A DNA stretch of 22,675 bases from CAYJBH01 sp964370765 (lineage in GTDB: Bacteria; Bacillota; Clostridia; Oscillospirales; Ruminococcaceae). Both the position numbers and the translations under genes were made by a program. The stretch spans positions 1 through 22,675 of the forward strand of contig CAYJKW010000029.1 in NCBI GenBank assembly GCA_964370765.1, in the 5' to 3' direction. The notes beneath the pieces are model-generated. The model did no database searches and had not been told where the DNA came from. It saw only the letters and a program-made list of their open reading frames with translations. Of this stretch, positions 7,291 to 15,477 are shown in pieces. Position 1 is the stretch's first letter; each line of letters opens with the position of its first letter.

Positions 7291-9744
7291 TTATAATAAA
7301 TACCGTCCCAGTACACTTTTTTCGTCTTGTGAGACCTCAAAAGGTGTACCTGCTGCAATAATTTGGCCTCCCTTATCTCCGCCTAAAGGTCCAAGTTCAA
7401 TAATATAATCACTTTTGGATAACATGTCGATGGAGTGTTCGATTACAAAAACCGAATTGTTTTGTGATACTAATTTTTTAAGCAACGCTAAAAGCTTTTC
7501 ACTGTCATCTGGATGTAGCCCTGTTGTCGGCTCATCCAATAGATATAGGGTATGTCCATCGGTACCCTTTGCAAGTTCCTTTGAAAGCTTGATTCGTTGA
7601 CATTCACCGCCCGAAAGAGTGGTTGTAGATTGTCCAAGTTTTAGATATGAAAGTCCAACGTCATCAATAGTTAGGAGCTTTTTCATAATTTCCATATTTT
7701 TTTTAAAAAATTCTATGTTTTCTAAAACTGTTGAATTTAAAATATCTGATATGGTTTTGCCTTTATATGTTACAGACAGGATTTTTTTCTTAAACCTATG
7801 TCCTTTACAAACCGGACATATTACCTCGACATCGTCCAAAAACTGCATATCAAGCGGAATGACACCAAGTCCCTCACATTTTTCACATCTTCCGCCTTTA
7901 ACGTTAAAAGAAAAATCAGATTGTTTTAACCTAAGTTTTTTTGCCTGTTCTGTGGAAGAAAACAAGGCTCTAATTAACGTGAAAACCTCGGTGTATGTTG
8001 CAATATTACTTCGGCTTTGTCTTCCAATTGGGCTTTGGTCAATTTTTATTATCTCTTTAATATTATTAAATCCTTGTATAGATTTAGCATTTTTGCGTTG
8101 TTCAATAACATCAAAAACAAGGGAGCTTTTACCGCTACCGGAAACTCCGGCAAAGCAGACAAACTGTCCTAGAGGTATTTCGGTTGAAACATTTTTAAGG
8201 TTATGCACAGTGGCATCTTTTACCGTTATAAAGCTGGATGCATTTATTTTTTTACTGCTAAGCATTGGTTTTTGCTCTTTTAAATATTTTGCAGTTTTTG
8301 AAGTGTTGTTTGATGCAACTTCTAACGGTGTACCGATTGCTACAATGTTTCCACCTAAAGATCCGGCCCCAACACCAAAGTCAATTATATAATCACATTG
8401 TTTTACAAAGTCCATATCATGCTCGATAACTATAATGGTATTACCTAAATCACGTAATTTTTTTATGGAGTTAAGAAGCAAACCTGTATCACTTGCATGA
8501 AGTCCTGTTGTTGGCTCATCTAATATATATAACACTCCGGTAAGACCGCTTTCTAAAATATTTGTAAGCCTTAAGCGTTGGCTTTCGCCCCCTGATAATG
8601 TAGAAACAGGGCGATCTATTGATAGGTACTCAAGTCCAATTCTTACAATACCTTTTAAACGTTTTACAATATCGCACACAACAACAGTTGATATTTCCTG
8701 CGCCGGAACAGATAAATTTTGTTGTAAATCGTCTATAAACTTCATTAGTGTAGACATTGTAAAAGCACTTATTTCAGTTATAGTTTTACCATTAAGTGTT
8801 GCAGTTCTGCCGTCAAAACCAAGCCGTGAACCAGCGCACTCATCACATGTAATGCTACCTATTGCATTTGCAATTACTGGGTTAGAAACTTTTTTTGTTG
8901 CCGACTCCACAACCTTTTTATTCACAAATGTACGAAGCCCTTCAACGTATCCATCCATAACTCGCTTTGGTTTTTTAATATCGGGGAATAATTTTTTAAA
9001 ATCTTCACACTCTACACCATCAAGTAAAACTAATCTTTCAAGCTTATTATAGTCCTTAATGGGTTTTGAGACATCAAAATTAAAACCATAATGCTTTCCA
9101 CAAGCTTCATGAACAGATGAATAATGATCCCAAAATACTTCATTACCCCATATTTTGATTGCCCCATTTTTTATGGTGCGATTCTCATCAATAAGTTGTG
9201 AAAAATCAACATCCTTTATAACGCCAATACCATTGCATTTTTTGCAAGCACCTTCTGTTTTGTTAAAAGAAAAGCTTGCCATGCTAAGGTGCGCAAGGCG
9301 TGTTTTGCAGCTGTGGCAAGATGTTTGTGTAAAATCAATTTCTTCTTCATCATCATCAAAGTTTGGTGGAATTTCGGCATTGCAATTAGGGCAAATTCTT
9401 GTGGCGAGTTTTGCATACAGAATACGAAGGTAGGTCAATATCTCGGTATATGTTCCAACTGTAGAACGTGGATTATTAGAAAGAACCCTTTGCCCTATCG
9501 ATATAGACGGTGATAATCCTTCAATACTGTCTACTTTAGGCTTATTCAGACCATCTGTCACCATTCCCATTGATTCTAAATACTGCCGCTGACATTCTTT
9601 TTGCAAAATATCCATTGCAAAGCTTGATTTTCCGCTTCCAGACACACCTGTTATTGCAACCAATTTATATTTTGGTATTTCCAACGATATGTTATTAAGG
9701 TTGTTTTCTCTAGCACCGGTGATTTTTATTATTTCATTTCGCAT
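7291..9744 (-). CDS. UvrA-like ABC ATPase lacking the UvrB-binding domain
   Basis: This 817-residue protein is a twin ABC ATPase of the UvrA family. Walker A motifs GVSGSGKS lie at 33-40 and 533-540, LSGGE signatures at 383-387 and 710-714, and LDEPTTGLH Walker B regions after each. Zinc-finger cysteines are at 143/146/167/170 and at 620/623/643/646. Housekeeping UvrA is about 940 residues and carries a UvrB-binding domain between its first CPxC and its first zinc finger. Here only about 20 residues separate C118/C121 from C143, so that domain is absent, as in UvrA2-type paralogues. Such paralogues are linked to drug or DNA-damage tolerance rather than standard excision repair; that role is an inference here. 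A GAGGAG lies 11 bases before the ATG. No uvrB or uvrC is nearby. Confidence 0.93.
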   Translation of the reverse strand: MRNEIIKITGARENNLNNISLEIPKYKLVAITGVSGSGKSSFAMDILQKECQRQYLESMGMVTDGLNKPKVDSIEGLSPSISIGQRVLSNNPRSTVGTYTEILTYLRILYAKLATRICPNCNAEIPPNFDDDEEEIDFTQTSCHSCKTRLAHLSMASFSFNKTEGACKKCNGIGVIKDVDFSQLIDENRTIKNGAIKIWGNEVFWDHYSSVHEACGKHYGFNFDVSKPIKDYNKLERLVLLDGVECEDFKKLFPDIKKPKRVMDGYVEGLRTFVNKKVVESATKKVSNPVIANAIGSITCDECAGSRLGFDGRTATLNGKTITEISAFTMSTLMKFIDDLQQNLSVPAQEISTVVVCDIVKRLKGIVRIGLEYLSIDRPVSTLSGGESQRLRLTNILESGLTGVLYILDEPTTGLHASDTGLLLNSIKKLRDLGNTIIVIEHDMDFVKQCDYIIDFGVGAGSLGGNIVAIGTPLEVASNNTSKTAKYLKEQKPMLSSKKINASSFITVKDATVHNLKNVSTEIPLGQFVCFAGVSGSGKSSLVFDVIEQRKNAKSIQGFNNIKEIIKIDQSPIGRQSRSNIATYTEVFTLIRALFSSTEQAKKLRLKQSDFSFNVKGGRCEKCEGLGVIPLDMQFLDDVEVICPVCKGHRFKKKILSVTYKGKTISDILNSTVLENIEFFKKNMEIMKKLLTIDDVGLSYLKLGQSTTTLSGGECQRIKLSKELAKGTDGHTLYLLDEPTTGLHPDDSEKLLALLKKLVSQNNSVFVIEHSIDMLSKSDYIIELGPLGGDKGGQIIAAGTPFEVSQDEKSVLGRYLL

Positions 9745-9803
9745 CTTATTATGTTCTCCTCAACCTGATATCTTGCATAACGCTAAAATACTATTCAGAT
9801 ATA

Positions 9804-10397
9804 TTATTGTTTGTTAAAATATTCTATACCATCTTCTGGTATAAAATAGGTTCGTATGTAACCATCATATGATAATACAACAAATTCACCGCTTGACTGT
9901 AAAAAATATGCTGTGTCAGAATCGCTTTGTGCTTTAACCAAAACCTTGTTGTTTGATATCACACGATTTGCAGCATGTAAATAATCATCTGTGGAGCCGA
10001 ACCCCATATTCCGACCATGCTTTTCAAAATGTTCTTGTAGATATTCATCGGTTCTAAATGTCAGCGTGCTAATATAGGGTTCGCTATTTGTAGATATGCT
10101 TTTATGAATGTCAAAATTGATAAAACTTGGTGTTATGTCAACGGCTACTATAAGTATCATTATAATAACGGCAATAACTATAGGTAGATTAATGTTACGC
10201 TTGCTTTTACGTTTTTTTTGATTGTTATACCTTGCTTTATAAGTAGTGCTTTTAATATTTTTGGCACGATATGTAGTGGTTTTATTATTGTTTCGACAAT
10301 CTTTACATTTCCTAGAAGTATAAAGATTTTTTGATTTTAAAAGTATTTTTTCACTCTTTGTAAACTCAAATGATTTTCCGCAATCCTTACATATCAT
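9804..10397 (-). CDS. Zinc-ribbon membrane protein with C-terminal nuclease-toxin-like domain
   Basis: The 197-residue protein has three parts. Residues 1-40 form a zinc ribbon (CKDCGKSFEFT near the start and CKDC about 25 residues later). A Lys/Arg-rich segment is followed by one transmembrane helix at about 71-90. The exposed C-terminus (about 105-197) has EHFEKHGRNMGF, TDDYLHAAN, a Y-F-L strand and GYIRTYFIPEDGIEYF. That last block resembles the BECR-fold RNase domains at the C-termini of polymorphic toxins and phage proteins: a His after a helix, then DYL..A, then IRT.F.P. The positive-inside rule places this domain outside the membrane. ATG 10397 was chosen because GAGGG sits 8 bases upstream; the TTG at 10412 is disfavoured. 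It precedes the UvrA-like gene by 59 bases. No immunity gene is evident. Confidence 0.75.
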   Translation of the reverse strand: MICKDCGKSFEFTKSEKILLKSKNLYTSRKCKDCRNNNKTTTYRAKNIKSTTYKARYNNQKKRKSKRNINLPIVIAVIIMILIVAVDITPSFINFDIHKSISTNSEPYISTLTFRTDEYLQEHFEKHGRNMGFGSTDDYLHAANRVISNNKVLVKAQSDSDTAYFLQSSGEFVVLSYDGYIRTYFIPEDGIEYFNKQ

Positions 10398-10528
10398 TAT
10401 ATTAGCCCTCAATTAATCCGGTATAAGTAGCGAATATGTGTTTTTTTGTTGTATAAAATCTAATGTATTTAAATTAAAGATATCTTAATGCTTATATCTT
10501 AAACTTGTTTTTAGTTTGTATCCGTACC

Positions 10529-10561
10529 ATGAATACTGCGGGAACATGTAGCTGTATTCAT
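10529..10561. repeat. Inverted repeat in the gap upstream of the zinc-ribbon gene
   Basis: ATGAATACTGC (10529-10539) and GCTGTATTCAT (10551-10561) pair at 10 of 11 positions around an 11-base loop. It lies 41 bases after the MATE-kinase stop on the minus strand. No T-run follows in that direction, so it is not a classical intrinsic terminator. It may be a Rho-type or processing hairpin, or a regulator site for the gene starting at 10397. The remainder of the 10398-10601 gap shows nothing else I can name. Confidence 0.4.
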
Positions 10562-10601
10562 ATTATAACATAAAAAAATTATTTGTGTAGGGGACTGTGT
10601 G

Positions 10602-12611
10602 TTATTTATCGGCAAGTGAAGATATAATGAGTTCAACTGCTTTTTTTATCCCTACTTCTGAAGTGTCTATACAGATATTGTAGTTGTTCATATCGTCCCA
10701 GTCTTTTCCGGTGCTTGCTTTGTAGTATGATTTTCTTTTATTATCGATAGAAATAATTTCTTTTTCTATCTGTTCACGTGATTTTGATTTTAAGATTCCT
10801 GGCACCTTATTAATACAACGATCAACCTTTAACTTCATATCAGAAGAGTATATAAATACTTTAAAAGGGTTATATTCGCTTAATATATGATTGGTGCATC
10901 TGCCTACATATACTCCTTTTGTCCTATCAGCAAGTTCAATTAGAATCTTTTTTTCAGCTGTTTTTATTTCACCAAATGGGAGTTGATTATATGCCATAAA
11001 AGAACGACTAAATGTATATACGTAATTTTTAATATCTATATCATCTATTTTGTTTATTAAATCAGAGGATATACCACTGCTTTGTGCAATAAAGATTATT
11101 AGTTCCTTGTCGTAATAAGCACACTGTAAAGCATCGGCAAGTCGTTTTGCGACCTCTCGTCCACCACTTCCAAACTGCCTGTTTACCGTTATTACTCTAT
11201 CAGTTTTATTCTGTGCAGCTATAACTTTAACAGTATCATTAGATTGCAATATGGTATCATCGTAGCTTTTAAGAGAGTCGGTTTCGACTGTTTTTTTCTT
11301 GACAATTTTAAGTAATACTAAACCTATAATAGTGGCACAAAGTTCGGCGAAAAACACACTAATCCATACACCGTCAATACCAAAAAATATTGGTAGCGCG
11401 AAAATACCGATACTTACAAAGATAAGGCCCCTACTTGCAGCGACAATAACTGATTCTAACCCCCTACCAATAAAGGTGAAATATCCGGAATTTAATATAT
11501 TAAAGCCGGAAAGTAAAAAGGAAAGTCCGTATATCTTACCGCCGGATGCAGCTAGGTCAATTAATGATGGATCATCCTTGATAAATAAACCTACGAGTTG
11601 TTCACCTAAAAAGAACAGGATAGCGAATAGGATAATTCCAAAAATAAAGTTACATATATAAGATAACTTCATTAATTGTTTTACGCGCTTTAAGTCGTGT
11701 GTTCCAAAATTGTAACTTACAATAGGGCCAACACCGTCCGAGATACCAAACAACAGCATGCTGCCAAATCCACCGATATAGTTTATTGCAGTGAATGCGG
11801 CAACACCTCCGGGTCCGGAAATTTGCATTAAAGCAGTATTGAATAAAAAGGTAGTTACAGCAGTTGATATGGAGTTAATACCTTCAGATGAGCCGTTATA
11901 CATTACCTGCCCGATGCTTTCGGTTGAGAATTTTCCAACAAAAAAGTTAATAATGTTCTTTTTGTTTAACATTGGTGAGATAACTATGAAAAGGGCGGAT
12001 GAGTATGCTATACCTGTTGCTAGTGCAGCACCCATAACACCTAGATCCATTCGTGCAATAAAAATGTAGTCAAACGAGATATTAACTATAATGCTTAAAA
12101 TAGAACCATAAAAATACTTTTCTGGTTTTCCTACAACCCTATTCAAAAAACCAACATAAAACATCATACAGATAGGTGCAGCAAAAATTGAAATTAGTTT
12201 AATGTAACTAGATGAGTCGTCGATAAGGGTAGCGTCGGCGCCTAATAGCGCTGCTATCTTTCGGTTTAAGGTTAGGCCCAAAATTGTAATTAATATTGAA
12301 CAAACAAATATAATTATCTTAAATGTCTGAAAACAGTTTTGTGCCTTCTCCTTATTACCTCGTCCGAGATTTAGACCAATGTAGCTTTGTGAGCCTATGC
12401 TGATAATCATACCTACGCCAACAATCAGCTGCATAAATGGCATAGCAATATTAACACTTGCAAGTGCATTACTACTTACGTACGAGCCAACAAATATTCC
12501 GTCAATCATACCCTGTACGCCTGAGATTATCATTGCAATTACTGCCGGTATACAATATTTTGCAAATAGCTTAGGTATGCTTTGCGTACTTAAGATATTA
12601 TTTGATGTCAT
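10602..12611 (-). CDS. MATE exporter fused to a cytidylate-kinase-like domain
   Basis: This is one 669-residue open frame. Residues about 10-440 are a complete MATE (MepA-like) Na+/H+-coupled multidrug exporter with about 12 hydrophobic helices. Recognisable blocks are PAVIAMIISGVQGMIDGIFVG in helix 1 and GVMGAALATG, which recurs across MATE proteins. A polar linker (about 441-470) leads to residues about 472-669, a cytidylate-kinase-like domain (PF13189 type): VNRQFGSGGREVAKRLA, AYYDKELI, VYVGRC, NPFKVFIYSSD and CIDTSEVGIKKAV. The P-loop lacks the Walker A lysine. A member of this kinase-like family is a separate gene at 21344, also behind a MATE gene. ATG 12611 overlaps the marR end by 14 bases with GGAGG 12 bases upstream; the in-frame TTG at 12635 is less likely. 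No internal stop or frameshift occurs at the junction (about 11200-11290). Confidence 0.93.
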   Translation of the reverse strand: MTSNNILSTQSIPKLFAKYCIPAVIAMIISGVQGMIDGIFVGSYVSSNALASVNIAMPFMQLIVGVGMIISIGSQSYIGLNLGRGNKEKAQNCFQTFKIIIFVCSILITILGLTLNRKIAALLGADATLIDDSSSYIKLISIFAAPICMMFYVGFLNRVVGKPEKYFYGSILSIIVNISFDYIFIARMDLGVMGAALATGIAYSSALFIVISPMLNKKNIINFFVGKFSTESIGQVMYNGSSEGINSISTAVTTFLFNTALMQISGPGGVAAFTAINYIGGFGSMLLFGISDGVGPIVSYNFGTHDLKRVKQLMKLSYICNFIFGIILFAILFFLGEQLVGLFIKDDPSLIDLAASGGKIYGLSFLLSGFNILNSGYFTFIGRGLESVIVAASRGLIFVSIGIFALPIFFGIDGVWISVFFAELCATIIGLVLLKIVKKKTVETDSLKSYDDTILQSNDTVKVIAAQNKTDRVITVNRQFGSGGREVAKRLADALQCAYYDKELIIFIAQSSGISSDLINKIDDIDIKNYVYTFSRSFMAYNQLPFGEIKTAEKKILIELADRTKGVYVGRCTNHILSEYNPFKVFIYSSDMKLKVDRCINKVPGILKSKSREQIEKEIISIDNKRKSYYKASTGKDWDDMNNYNICIDTSEVGIKKAVELIISSLADK

Positions 12612-13050
12612 TATCTGTTTTATCCTCCGATACAATATCGCTTAATAGGTTTAGCAATTCACATAGATTACTGATATCGTTATCAGAATATTTTCCGTCT
12701 AATTTTTTTACGATTTCGTTGCCGATTCTCTCACCTGAATAATCAAAATAGACACTTTCATTAATAAATAGATAATGGATTCTTTTATCCGTTTTACTTT
12801 GTTGCCGTGTCACATACCCTTTTTTAACAAGTTCCTTTATCTTTTTTGTAACGGATGGTCTTGATACCTGAAGCATATCGGCGATTTGTGTGGAGGTGTA
12901 TTCGCCGGAATGTGCTAAGATAATATCAAGGTAAAGTATATCATTATAGGTAAGCTTTTTATTTCCCTGCAAGCTGTGTTGAAGTTTTAGCTCAGAAATA
13001 GATAGATCATGATAAAATTTAGTGATTGCTTTAATCAGATCATTTTTCAT
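12598..13050 (-). CDS. MarR family transcriptional regulator
   Basis: The 150-residue protein fits MarR repressors: an N-terminal dimer helix, winged helix-turn-helix at about 50-98 (TSTQIADMLQVSRPSVTKKI as the helix-turn-helix, then a wing with a TDKR turn), and a C-terminal dimer helix. MarR proteins usually repress a linked exporter and release DNA when they bind a small aromatic drug or oxidant. AAAGGG lies 8 bases before the ATG. The gene overlaps the MATE-kinase gene by 14 bases, so the two are coupled. A 36-base palindrome over its promoter (13067-13102) is the expected operator, implying autorepression. Confidence 0.92.
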   Translation of the reverse strand: MKNDLIKAITKFYHDLSISELKLQHSLQGNKKLTYNDILYLDIILAHSGEYTSTQIADMLQVSRPSVTKKIKELVKKGYVTRQQSKTDKRIHYLFINESVYFDYSGERIGNEIVKKLDGKYSDNDISNLCELLNLLSDIVSEDKTDNDIK

Positions 13051-13066
13051 TATTTAATCCCTTTGC

Positions 13067-13102
13067 ATAGTTGCGTTATAATAACTATTATAGCGCAACT
13101 AT
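13067..13102. promoter_or_regulatory. Palindromic operator for the first MarR regulator
   Basis: Arms ATAGTTGCGTTATAATA (13067-13083) and its complement (13086-13102) match at 16 of 17 positions around a 2-base centre. The palindrome covers the -10 box and part of the spacer of the marR promoter, so a dimer bound here would block RNA polymerase. Confidence 0.75.
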
Positions 13103-13114
13103 ATTTTTTGTCAA
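13087..13114 (-). promoter_or_regulatory. Promoter of the marR / MATE-kinase operon
   Basis: On the minus strand, TTGACA (13114-13109) and TATAAT (13092-13087) are both perfect consensus boxes, with a 16-base spacer. Transcription would start about 30 bases before the marR start codon. The -10 lies inside the palindromic operator. Confidence 0.8.
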
Positions 13115-13121
13115 GCCATTT

Positions 13122-13162
13122 AAAAACAGTAAAAACTCTTGCATAAATATTGCAAGAGTTTT
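13122..13162 (-). terminator. Intrinsic terminator of the GNAT-SnoaL gene
   Basis: A 12-base-pair stem (arms 13132-13143 and 13151-13162, AAAACTCTTGCA) encloses a 7-base loop. On the minus strand it is followed by TTTTTACTGTTTTT. It lies 11 bases after the GNAT-SnoaL stop codon and insulates the downstream marR promoter. Confidence 0.8.
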
Positions 13163-13173
13163 ATAGTGATCTA

Positions 13174-13986
13174 TTACTCTATCGGTAGCTTGTTCATTTT
13201 CATGAATGAGAGTTTGTCCATATATCCACGTTGGAAAACTATTTTTTCATCCACAATATTAAAAAAGCCACAACCTCTAAAACCTTTTGGGTCACGCCAT
13301 TCCATTATTGCCCAATCACCGTCCATGAATATGTTATCCAAGATACATATCATTTCGGCTGTATCAAACTCTTCGGCGAAACGCTGATAAATCGCCTGCT
13401 TACCAACAACTGGATCGGTTACTACCTGATGGTTTATGGCATTATCATCATAAAAATCTGATAGTTTTTTTACATCTGCATTGTTAAAGGCATCAATCCA
13501 ATTTAGCAGGATCTCTTTGGGGGTTAAATCGCCACGGATTTTTCGTTTGTACAATATTCTATTACCACCGTCGCCATCGATGATACCACAGTTGATAAAG
13601 CCCATTTTTTGATAAAATCTATTGCCCCGAGGTGATGTAACAAAACATTCAAGCTGTATTTCATCATAATCTTTGAAGATATTTTGTGTTGCATAAGCAA
13701 TCAACTTCTGTGCAATACCTTTCCCCCAATAGGGAATATCTACAGATAGACCCTGTATCTCGTTTTTGTCGCAATATATAAAGCCAATAATTTCGTTACC
13801 CTCTAAAATTACGGTTGCATTATTGTAAATTGCCGATAGATCTCTATCGCAAGCGCCACTACCTAAATATTCGTTGGTAATTTCATCACCAAGATGTGTC
13901 CTTTCGTAAATGTCGACAATTTTGTGCCCAAGTGCTAACACTGCAGCTTTATCGGTATCCTTAGCTTTTCTTATAATGCAACTCAA
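13174..13986 (-). CDS. GNAT acetyltransferase fused to a SnoaL-like (NTF2-fold) domain
   Basis: The 270-residue protein has two domains. Residues 1-150 are a GNAT N-acetyltransferase: an N-terminal IRKAKDTDKAAV strand-helix, EIIGFIYCD, the acetyl-CoA loop YWGKGIAQKLI (87-96), and NRFYQKMGF near 122-130. Residues about 154-265 form a SnoaL-like NTF2-fold domain (TPKEILLNWIDAFNNADVKKL, NHQVVTDPVVGKQAI, then a W-x-M-E-W strand), found in small polyketide cyclases and in many proteins of unknown role. The acceptor substrate is unknown. The start is a TTG with GGAGG 6 bases upstream. It sits between two MarR-MATE operons on the same strand and has its own terminator. A role in modifying a compound also handled by the exporters is only a guess from context. 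Confidence 0.87.
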   Translation of the reverse strand: MSCIIRKAKDTDKAAVLALGHKIVDIYERTHLGDEITNEYLGSGACDRDLSAIYNNATVILEGNEIIGFIYCDKNEIQGLSVDIPYWGKGIAQKLIAYATQNIFKDYDEIQLECFVTSPRGNRFYQKMGFINCGIIDGDGGNRILYKRKIRGDLTPKEILLNWIDAFNNADVKKLSDFYDDNAINHQVVTDPVVGKQAIYQRFAEEFDTAEMICILDNIFMDGDWAIMEWRDPKGFRGCGFFNIVDEKIVFQRGYMDKLSFMKMNKLPIE

Positions 13987-14128
13987 TGTTTACCTCCATT
14001 AAAATTTGTGATAAGACTATAAAAAAGACTATTATTGATTATGTATACTCACTATATTTTATTGAATAGTAGCAGAAAATGATATATAATAAATAGTAAT
14101 AGAAATCACCATGCTGTATACTAATAAA

Positions 14129-15475
14129 TTAATTTTTAACTGCAAGGATTTTTTTACTAAACCAGATATAAACAGCTGTAGATAAAATAACAGACATTAC
14201 ATCAGCAACAGCCTGAGCATATACCAGCCCGTTAAAGCCAAGTGTTAAATCCAACAGAATTATGGCAGGTATAAATACAAGACCTTGTCTACAGACAGAT
14301 AGAATTAAAGAGATCATCCCTTTGTTTGCTACCTGCATTAGATTTGTAACTACAAAGATAATACCGATAAATGGCACCGTTATTATCTGGGCTCTTAACA
14401 TGGTTGTTCCATACTCGATTACTGCGGTATCTCTGATAAAAGCGGCAATAATCCACTCGGCTCCAAAAAAGAAAACAGCAAAACAAACAACGCCTACTAT
14501 TGTAGTTACAAGCAATATATAGTTAATGGTTTTCTTTAATCTATCAAAATGCTTTGCCCCGTAAGAATACCCAAGTAAAGGCTGTGTACCTACGGTTAAA
14601 CCCACAAAAATCATGATATATATCATTGTTACCTTCATCACAATACCCATTGCAGCAACAGGGTCATTTCCATAGGCGGCAAGATAGCTATTATAAACAA
14701 CAAAAGCAGAGCTCATGAGTATATTATTAAGCGATGCAGGGGTCCCGATAACAAATGTTTTTCTTGCCACATCTCCAAAACGTATATCCTTTATGTTTAT
14801 TGATAGATGGCTGTTTTTCATGTTAAGTATTACTATAATATAATAAATAGTAGATACAATATTTGCAATAACTGTTGCTACCGCTGCGCCGGCAACACCT
14901 AAATCAAGCAAAAATATAAAAATAGGATCTAGTATAATATTTATTATAGTGCCTACGGTCATACCTATCATTGCAGCTTTGGCATTACCCTCGCTACGTA
15001 TTAAATAACCTAGAGTGTTTGACAAGATAATAAATGGTGCGCCCAAGGCAATATATGTTAAATAGCCGTTAACATATGGTGCTGCCAGGTCGTCCGAACC
15101 GGTAAGATTAACAAGTATATCCATGTTTGTTAGAAAGACTACTAAGGAAACAACGCCGATTGTTAAACTACCCCAAAATGCGAAGCTACTGAAATTTTTC
15201 ACCTTTTCAAACTGCTTTGCCCCAAGATATCGTGATATATTGGCACTTGCACCAATTCCAAACAATCCACCGAACGACATTAAAATCATAAAAATGGGCA
15301 TTGCAAGGGAAACAGCGGCAACCTGATTTGCATCGTTTGTTAAGCCTATAAAAAATGTATCAACCATATTGTAAAACACCATTACAATCATACCAATAAT
15401 TGTCGGTGCTGCAAGCTTCCATACCGCTTGAGAAACGGGTAGTTTTTCAAATATTTCGATTTTTTTGCTATCCAC
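14129..15475 (-). CDS. MATE family multidrug exporter (second copy)
   Basis: The 448-residue protein has the full-length two-bundle MATE layout with about 12 hydrophobic helices and no extra domain. Helix 1 reads APTIIGMIVMVFYNMVDTFFIG, followed by LAMPIFMILMSFGGLFGIGA, with GVAGAAVATV at the inter-bundle region. MATE exporters use Na+ or H+ gradients to expel cationic drugs and other organic compounds. The sequence differs clearly from the MATE part of the fusion protein and from the copy at 20001, so these are not recent duplicates. The start is GTG 15475 with AGGAGA at 9 bases inside the end of marR; only 2 bases separate marR's stop from the GTG, so the genes are coupled. Confidence 0.92.
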   Translation of the reverse strand: MDSKKIEIFEKLPVSQAVWKLAAPTIIGMIVMVFYNMVDTFFIGLTNDANQVAAVSLAMPIFMILMSFGGLFGIGASANISRYLGAKQFEKVKNFSSFAFWGSLTIGVVSLVVFLTNMDILVNLTGSDDLAAPYVNGYLTYIALGAPFIILSNTLGYLIRSEGNAKAAMIGMTVGTIINIILDPIFIFLLDLGVAGAAVATVIANIVSTIYYIIVILNMKNSHLSINIKDIRFGDVARKTFVIGTPASLNNILMSSAFVVYNSYLAAYGNDPVAAMGIVMKVTMIYIMIFVGLTVGTQPLLGYSYGAKHFDRLKKTINYILLVTTIVGVVCFAVFFFGAEWIIAAFIRDTAVIEYGTTMLRAQIITVPFIGIIFVVTNLMQVANKGMISLILSVCRQGLVFIPAIILLDLTLGFNGLVYAQAVADVMSVILSTAVYIWFSKKILAVKN

Positions 15476-15477
15476 AG

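Noticed and set aside
7227..7358. Upstream extension of the DUF1905 frame
   Set aside because: It overlaps the end of the UvrA-like gene, adds 44 residues not found in the family, and a good ribosome site marks ATG 7226.
7619..8392. 257-codon open frame on the plus strand
   Set aside because: It lies wholly antisense to the UvrA-like gene, whose motifs are unmistakable, and it has no recognisable domain or ribosome site.
10529..10561. Hairpin considered as terminator of the MATE-kinase gene
   Set aside because: No T-run follows on the minus strand, so it was kept only as an inverted repeat.
11299..12645. Several plus-strand open frames of 82-120 codons
   Set aside because: They are antisense to the MATE-kinase gene and reflect its hydrophobic codon pattern, not real coding.
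14062..14096. Similarity (AATAGTAGC followed by GATATATAAT) to the stretch at 19943-19964
   Set aside because: The match is short and AT-rich and does not extend, so a shared repeat or regulator site cannot be claimed.
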